This document shows positions 10,967 to 17,228 of a DNA stretch of 17,228 nucleotides, one piece after another (the first letter of the stretch is position 1; every line of letters begins with the position of its first letter). The DNA is from Phellopilus nigrolimitatus (Eukaryota; Basidiomycota; Agaricomycetes; Hymenochaetales; Hymenochaetaceae). Both the position numbers and the translations under genes were made by a program. The DNA lies in assembly GCA_021029095.1 (NCBI GenBank), contig JAJOHG010000488.1, forward strand, positions 1 to 17,228. Direction: 5' to 3'. The notes under the pieces are model-generated. The model was given only the letters and a program-made list of their open reading frames with translations. It had not been told where the DNA came from and ran no database searches.

Positions 10967-13900
10967 GACCTGTTTTTATTTGCTTCCATTTGGCTTGGCC
11001 CTCTTCGAACGGCTCTTCCGGAGGGGAGCGACGCGATCATGTCTTGGTCCACTTTTTCAGCTCCATACTCACGTCTCGACACACGTTCTGTTGACTTCGA
11101 TGATCATTGCAAATAGTCCGCTTGGCAGTTAAAACCCGGATTCTCCGATCTGCTTGTCTTGTTCATGCCACGCGCTCAGACGATTCGAAGTGAACTAGTT
11201 GTCTGCTGTCATAGAGCTCTGGGATTCACCATCATCTTGATTTTCTAGTACAATTCTGGTCTGAACCAGGGTATATTTTTGTGCTTTCTAGCATGCTGCA
11301 CATGCATGTGCATGTCTTTGTTCTTCTGAGTGGGTTCTTCGTGACGCTCGCGATTCGTCGTGAGGCAGATGAGGTCCTCGGGCAGCGCGCTGATCAGCCA
11401 TTTTTCTCAGGCCCTTCCCTGCTTGTCTCCGACCATGGTATTCAAATCTAGACACGATTCTAGGGCGGGGATTCGCCGTCAAACCGATGGATGATTGTAC
11501 AATCACAGTTCTTTGGTCTAGGGCAGTTACTCAGCATTGCTATCCGCGCCGCGGATCAGCGATAGACGGTCAGAGACTCAATGAAGCACGTCAGCGCGGC
11601 GGGAACGAAAAACGCGTAGTTCTCGGCACGCAAGAAAACCGGAGCGGCATTTCAGAGTCTTTTTACCTTCATCTCTCCTTTTTCTATACTCTTTTTCCGC
11701 GTCTCGACTCATTTTCTGCTCTTGTTTGAATATTGCTACCATATCGCTGGTTCCATACGGAGCGTCGCGGATGAGTGTGTGTTTTTGATATGTGAACCCC
11801 GCCGAGTTCTCCCTTTTGAGTGAAATTAATGAAATGTTTCTTTGACTTTCATTGCTCATTTCACTTCAAAATTGCATCTAATTTATCTCGATAGTACTGG
11901 TATTTAACCATTCGATCGGATCATCATTTAATAAAATATACTCAGCCGAGGATCTCAAAACAGAAACTCGACGGTAAGTGACTATTCAAGACTTGCAGAA
12001 AACAGCAAAATAATCGCCTTTTCAATTTTTCATAAGACTGACTATCGCTTGTAAGCATGTACAGATGTGAGTTGGACTTAGGGCAGTATGGATGGACTAC
12101 CTTCCACTAAAATAATTCCAAAGAGACAATGATAAACATATGTGGCTGGCGTGTAAACCTTAAGGATCACAATGGCGGCTAGTTCTCACGCTTCCGCCGC
12201 TGCTTCGAATTCCTTACCGACGGTCGTTTTGTCTTTTTCGTTCGACAATATAACTTGATTGAGACTTTCGTGTGCACCCTCGAACGCGGCTTGCCGTATG
12301 TGAGTCTATAACATTTTGCATAACAAATCCAATGCACTGTGTTCACAGACAGAATGAGGACACAGGATCTTGTCTCTGTGTTCGAAGTAACCCTGCTCCG
12401 TGGACTTACTGCGGTTACTCGGCAGGAAAAACAAGTACGTTATGCATGTTTGGCGAATGATGTGATGTGCGTATCCTTCGCTGTGATGTCCGTCCGAGGA
12501 TCAACGCCTAGTTTTCGTCGCTTCCAAGATACTTGCCCCGACAAGGCAAAAGGATGGTTTCTTAAGCTCTAGCAAGGACCCATATCTGTTCGCATCGTCG
12601 ACCCTTGTTGCAAGGTGCGAGAAAGTGAACAATACATCTCTACCGACCCGGAATTAAGCCCGAGCGATACCTGCTTTCCCATCCTGCCCGTGCTTGTAGC
12701 GCGGGCTAAGTACACTCCCCTTCTAGGCATCATATCTACTCCGTATTGCTCCCTATCATTGGAATACCGACTGCAACTGAAAAGGTCTAAAATACGGAAT
12801 GTATACCCTTCTGAATTTCTTTTGAGCTAAATCTTTGGTTTTACTTCCTCCATGATGTTCCCCCTTATCTTTGCTGGAGAATTTCCTTTCTTTTTGCGCA
12901 GCCGGGACAAGTAATATCGTGGGCGTTTGGGCCTGACATCGCCATCTACATGTGCGCGACTACATTCGTATCTTATGACTGTGTGATTTTAAAACCAGAT
13001 ATTTCCGTCGAATAACCTGGAGTGTCCTTCTGTCTTTCGAAACAGCTATTGCCTTCCCTACAGTGCAGTACGAGAGCGGTGACCTTCGATAATCCAGATC
13101 AGACGAATCAGAACTGAGCGGGTGTTGTTGGCAAGCGATTTCCCTGTCTCATATTTTCTAACACCTCGTCCATGGACCATGATGTCCCGATTTGTGCGAA
13201 CGGCGAACTTCCCCACCGCAGGCACAAGCTATGGCGAAAATCGTGACGTCCTGACTCGTCATCTATATGTAACGGGATTCCAGCCTTATTCATTCGCTGG
13301 CCGCCACGGGTTTCTTCGCTGCTTCTTTTTCAAGTAGGGGAAACGGTATACCACGTTATATTTACTACTTTTCTGCTGCGAACACTGGGAAAGAAGAAAG
13401 GACATCTTTGCAATCAACTGGATCGTCGAATAATTTATTCTCAGCTCCTTCTCTGGCCATTTGGTGCCACGCTATCCTTTGAACACGCATCACCAACGCG
13501 TCGAGGGAGAAGGGCGCCGATGCCAGCCAATCTCTGCGTCTTCTGCGCCTTGGAACACATGCTGCGTGCACGACCATACAAGATTCAGCAACGTGGGCTC
13601 ACGCCTTGCTGAGCATTTACAACACATGAAAATAGTACAGACCAAACTGGCGGACTTCCGATTCTTTTTGCGCCTCCTTCAAAGTGCTCATTTGGCCGTT
13701 TCTTTTTGTTTCCCTGCCCAACCACCATCGCCTCCCGTCTCTCTCTGCCCTTCTAAACGCGTTTCTCATGTCAAGTACGAGACAATCATCGTAATCCCCG
13801 CACTTGCAGTCGCCGTGGTTCCGGTGTTTACTAGTTGTTTTGACGTGCTGATGGATGAAAGGGCCGTCGGACGATCGGACAGGGCAAACCAGAATAGCTT

Positions 13901-15120
13901 AGTTGGAAGGCTAAAAGGTAACTCTTTTCTCCTTTCTCTTGGAGCTTATGCGGCAGATCTTCGCTGCAAACGCAAACGTTAAGTTGGCGAAGTTGAGCTT
14001 AAGTGCGAATGCGGGCGGCGGGAGTAGAGAAATGCTGCTTCTGTACGATACGCGGCCACCTGATACTGGATGCCGTCTGGAACGCAATATTCTTAGAACG
14101 GCACGATTGGTTCTTTGCTACATTCTTCCACAAGATCAAGCAACAAGGATTTAAAGGGTGTGCGTAGATCCATATCGTTGTTGATCTGAAATGCTGTGGT
14201 TCTGGCAAAAATATGAATATGAGAGCGGCGATCGGAAGTTGACTCCTGTGACACGGCTCTTAAGTGTGGCTTGGGCGCTGAGCGGCGGTCATGACGTGAT
14301 ACGGGACAAGCGGGTAAACCCTCATCGGCGCTGGGATTTGAGGGTCTGCAAATGAGACGGAAAGGAGGAAGGAAGAGGCTGAGTAGAACAGAAGAGGTCG
14401 GTATCTTTGTAATGTAAGCACGCAAACTTCAATTCAGAAGTCCGCTGCTAGTTTTAGCTAAAAAATCGTTCAGGCTAAGCAAGAAGATTAACTAGATGGT
14501 TCGGGACTAAAACACCCTAAGACCACGAGCCGGTGCCTCGTACTGGAGCGATACGGCGATTCATGATCAAGGTGAGTCGTCGGTGTCCCTCGTCAAATAT
14601 TATTTGGAAGTATTGACAAGCAAAGATATCATGTCATGATTGGACGCGGAACTGCCTCCTGTAACTCCATGGCGGAAAGCTCAAAGTTGCTTTAAACTTG
14701 AAATGCGTGCGCAAGATAGATAGGCACACAGCAGCAGTCTATACACAGCGGTGTTTCTGTGAAGCCCGCCCATGGGAAGCATGATTAGAATTCGAAGTGA
14801 TGCGAGAAAACGGCGATGAGGAATATGTAAGGATGAACAATTTGAGATATCCATTTTTTGCTCGGCGTATAGGAGTATCATCGGAAGCAGGCCGATGCCA
14901 ATTGCTTCTCATGTTAATCTAGCGCAAAGCTTTTGGGCTATCCAACTTTGCTTAATCTTGTCGTCTAGCCTCTTATCAAAATGCGTCGCGAGCCATAGGC
15001 TGACAGCTCCTGAAGGACTCGGCCCAACTATAGCAAACCATCGGGCAACTATCTGGGCACGAACGATTACGTGCTGAAAATTTGTTGGTTGTGCCAAAAA
15101 CGCGGATGCCATGCATAACG
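10967..15120. other. 4.2 kb gene-poor region, distal upstream of the WOPR gene
   Basis: No gene is recognised between the hypothetical ORF and the GLTP stop codon. Open frames are short, often lack an ATG, and show no known motif. Visible elements are a 16-bp palindrome at 11297-11312, an intron-like segment at 11974-12064 (GTAAGT donor, ACTGAC branch, TACAG acceptor), another at 13918-13956 (GTAACT...GGCAG), one TGACGTCC at 13244, and TTTAAACTTG at 14691, which resembles the Wor1-type DNA site as I recall it. There is no sign of transposon proteins, tRNA or long repeats. Confidence 0.5.
11297..11312. repeat. 16-bp perfect palindrome
   Basis: TGCACATGCATGTGCA is identical to its reverse complement over 16 bases, with CATG units repeated on both sides. 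It could be a site for a homodimeric regulator. It lies in the WOPR upstream region, about 2.7 kb from the ATG. Confidence 0.5.
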
Positions 15121-16033
15121 CTACAAACCCTTATCGTACCCATTCGTATCGTAGAAGGTATTGATTCTAACCAAGATCTTGTCCAGAGCTTTCAGCCAGC
15201 TATCTAAAAGGGCGTCCAAAGCCTCATCAGTCTCCGCTGGACCACCCGCCTTGTCTTCCTTTAGCTTCGTGTACAGGACACTGCGGCTAGGGCACGCTGC
15301 CATTGCTGCCTGTATGCAATGCGTACGTTTCAGCCAAATTAGTTTCCCAAGAAAAAAAAATGCACAGTGAAATGGAAATAGACGCACCTTGAAGACATTC
15401 TTCACGATGAAATTGTGAAACTTACTAAGTGTGCCAGCATACGCGTTTTGGAACGCTGTCGAAAGCTCGACCGTGGCGTCATTCTGCGTTATTTCAAGTG
15501 CTTTGTGTGTGAATGCAAGCCCACGAATGAGCCAGAGCAGACCCTGCGTCGCCTCCTTCTTCTTCTCAGCCATCTCGTTTTTCACGAGCTCCTCCAAAGT
15601 CGTAGATTTTTCGGGCGCTGCTTCGTAGCGGTACTGCACTTCTGAAAACACAGAATGATGGAAGCAAGGGGAGTCAGGGTTCATGCTATCTTCAGCGTCT
15701 ACAGTTTCCTCGAAACGAGTATGAATATGTGAAAACACTCACGGTGATATTTCCATTCAAGTCTTTCGGAACAAGAGCCAGAGCCATCGTATTGAGAAGA
15801 TCTAAATGCATATGTACGATGTGAATATTTGCGCTCGATCTCTGGATCCGCGTATCCGAAATAAACGCACCAAAAATCCCGACAAGACCTCTCGCTGCTT
15901 CCAGAAACTCCAATGTGTTGACGCCTGCGTCTGTTTGAGAAACGTCCTCAAAGGACTAAATCGCGAGCTTAAAACAACAAGTTCAAGATTTCGATTGTTT
16001 ACTCACTCTGACAGTCGCTAGGTATGGTGCCAT
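15121..16033 (-). CDS. GLTP: Glycolipid transfer protein (GLTP family)
   Basis: This cytosolic all-helical protein carries glycosphingolipids between membranes; it is a homologue of human GLTP and fungal HET-C2. The exons are 16033-16007, 15955-15871, 15801-15739, 15641-15388 and 15309-15121, giving 205 residues (human GLTP has 209). The start MAPYLATVR is followed by SFEDV and the family block EFLEAARGLVGIFDLL. The headgroup-binding signature DLNGN (D51, N55), the Trp of GLLWLIRGL (W95) and the His of KFHNFIVKNVF (H134) match human D48, N52, W96 and H140. The introns are 51, 69, 97 and 78 bases. The donor after exon 3 is ambiguous. A good GTGAGT after codon T57 (15742) breaks the frame, so I use GTGTTT four bases later, which keeps the frame but inserts one residue before the expected lysine (human K55). 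A missing A at the start of exon 4 would also explain this. Confidence 0.93.
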
Positions 16034-16149
16034 GGTGGTAGACTGTGGCAAGCCGTAGCAACGACGTGTAGATTGCAATCGATTTATATTCTATATATGG
16101 CAACCAGCACTTAAGGCAACCCTCACTACTGAGCTTCCTTCCATCTACA
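16034..16149. promoter_or_regulatory. Shared bidirectional promoter, GLTP / sulfoxide reductase
   Basis: Only 116 bases separate the two divergent start codons. An AT-rich core at 16083-16098 contains TATATT and CTATATATGG on the + strand and TATAAAT on the - strand. It is placed to serve as a TATA element in both directions, about 50-70 bases from each ATG. Both transcripts must have short leaders or overlap. Confidence 0.6.
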
Positions 16150-16875
16150 ATGCCTCATGCTGACTCTTCGTTCCTACCCCCAGCGTAAAAACGAAGTCAG
16201 ATTTCTGGGAGCATGTTTATGTTCAACTACAAAGCTTGCTAACGAGCCAAAGGAACTGGGTACGCCAACGCAGACATCCTGATCAACGATCACGATTTAA
16301 AACGTACTACTTTGAGGTCTCAAATTGCGCGAATGCATCCTCACTGATATATAGCTCGCTTCTCGCGTTCATGCCATACTTTGGGTCTGACGAGAAAGCA
16401 GTCAACTGGTGTGGTAAGCAATTTTCTTTAGATCTGATCTCGTACTCTACATTCAAATATTGACCAAAAATGAAATGAAGGATTTTATGTGGACTCTTCT
16501 CTTTTTCCATCGCCATCATTGTCATCCGTAAGGCCGCCGAAAGCGACCACAAATGAAGGACGACTTTTGCTGGGTCCTTTTTGCGGAAGGCCGGCCTGCC
16601 AATTCATCAACACCGCGCTTGGCAAAGCGCGCGGTGTCTGCGCTGATGCTTACGTTCAAGGAAAAACTGTGCTCGTTCCAGAAGTGGACACATACCCCGG
16701 GCACATCGCTTGCGATGGGGATACGAAGAGCGAGATCGTCTGTCCGCTTTTATACGAGGGACGCAGCATCGGGGTCTTGGATCTCGATTGCCTTGCGCTA
16801 AACGGCTTTGATGAAGATGATAAGGCTGGCTTGGAGAGAGTTGCTAAGCTTGTTGTAGATTCCTCTGACTGGTAG
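16150..16875 (+). CDS. Free methionine-(R)-sulfoxide reductase (GAF domain), apparent 5' frameshift
   Basis: The enzyme reduces free methionine-R-sulfoxide with thioredoxin and protects against oxidative stress (yeast YKL069W family). The exons are 16150-16259, 16317-16413 and 16481-16875; the introns are 57 and 67 bases. The GAF fold shows SQRNW joined to VSNCANASSLIYSSLL, then YFGSDEKAVNWCGFYV, LLLGPFCGRPACQF, GVCADA, VPEVDTYPGHIACDGDTKSE and GVLDLDC. The three redox cysteines of the family are present, in PAC, GVC and HIAC (about 109, 123 and 147 of 200). The N-terminus needs one extra base: the ATG at 16150 reads MPHADSSFLPPA and then stops (TAA at 16186), while a frame reading VKTKSDFWEHVY begins right at that point and continues into the conserved domain. 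This looks like a one-base deletion next to a C-run, either an assembly error or a real lesion. An unseen upstream exon is less likely. Confidence 0.9.
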
Positions 16876-17119
16876 TATGTGTGCCATGGGCGGAAAAAAA
16901 TTGGTGCTCGTCAATTTGGAGTTAAAAAGGTATATTGATGGGGGAGTTATGAAATAAGCAGCGACGCGTACGTAATGCGTGATTGCGCCTTTCGATCATC
17001 CTCGGAAAGTGTTGAGTCACTGACAGTGAGGGAATCGTGGATGCTTGTTTTCTCTTCTACACGCGCATACCCGCTCTACAGACCTGGAATACGTACCCGC
17101 ATTGTGCAGTTCCCTAAGG
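16876..17119 (+). promoter_or_regulatory. Intergenic promoter region of the cysteinyl-tRNA synthetase gene
   Basis: This 244-base spacer lies between two same-strand genes. It should hold the 3' end of the sulfoxide reductase transcript and the promoter of the next gene. A possible TATA-like stretch, GGTATATT, lies near 16929. No RNA gene was seen. Confidence 0.4.
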
Positions 17120-17228
17120 ATGTCAACGCAACCAACTTGGTCGCCGCCACCGAGAGCGGTCGACGAGCCGACGCTCAAAGTGTATAACTCGCTCACGAAG
17201 ACCAAGGTCCTTACCTACTCTCGTTCTC
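17120..17228 (+). CDS. Cysteinyl-tRNA synthetase, N-terminus (partial)
   Basis: A class I aminoacyl-tRNA synthetase that charges tRNA-Cys; the N-terminal form resembles the eukaryotic cytosolic enzyme. Only 36 codons are in the window. They read STQPTWSPPP, then AVDEPTLKVYNSLTKTKV, where LKVYNSLTKTK is the typical block just before the catalytic domain of fungal and animal enzymes. The ATG at 17120 has context AAGGATGTC. After TKTKV the sequence (LTYSRS) departs from the usual continuation, so an intron may begin near 17205 or the protein may simply differ there. The catalytic motifs lie beyond the window, so the identification rests on this short block. Confidence 0.75.
   Translation, partial: MSTQPTWSPPPRAVDEPTLKVYNSLTKTKVLTYSRS

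Noticed and set aside
13461..13982. 173-codon + strand frame
   Set aside because: Opens with TTG rather than ATG, shows no domain and lies in pyrimidine-rich sequence where stop codons are rare.
14093..14425. 110-codon - strand frame downstream of GLTP
   Set aside because: Low-complexity Ser/Pro/Leu composition, no motif, no supporting splice sites.

Overview
The window looks like nuclear DNA of a fungus, most likely a basidiomycete. Protein-coding genes are interrupted by short introns (about 50-100 bases) with GT/AG ends and CTGAC/CTNAC-like branch sites. Every recognisable protein is eukaryotic, and one belongs to the fungus-specific WOPR (Gti1/Pac2/Wor1) regulator family. I cannot name the genus from sequence alone.

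Left block (1-1586, + strand): the 3' end of the 60S ribosome assembly factor NSA2, then a complete three-exon CWC24/RNF113-type spliceosome gene with CCCH and RING zinc fingers. Right block (15121-17228): a five-exon glycolipid transfer protein (GLTP) gene on the - strand, diverging over a 116-base shared promoter from a GAF-type free methionine-(R)-sulfoxide reductase on the + strand, followed by the first 36 codons of a cytosolic cysteinyl-tRNA synthetase. These are tightly packed housekeeping genes.

Between the blocks lies a 13.5 kb stretch with one clear gene, a WOPR-domain transcription factor (7244-8591, - strand). About 5.7 kb of apparently non-coding DNA lies on its 3' side, between convergent genes. 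About 6.5 kb lies on its 5' side and holds, at most, one low-confidence spliced ORF on the opposite strand (10257-10966). A master-regulator-type gene in very long non-coding flanks, inside an otherwise compact region, recalls the Candida WOR1 locus and is the main point of biological interest.

Three recognisable genes (WOPR factor, GLTP, sulfoxide reductase) each need one odd step to read through: a GC-AG intron or one-base slip, a weak donor that adds one residue, and a one-base frameshift. Single-base assembly errors are a realistic shared explanation. No tRNA, rRNA, CRISPR array, transposase or reverse transcriptase was recognised. Statements about the non-coding stretches rest on eye inspection only.
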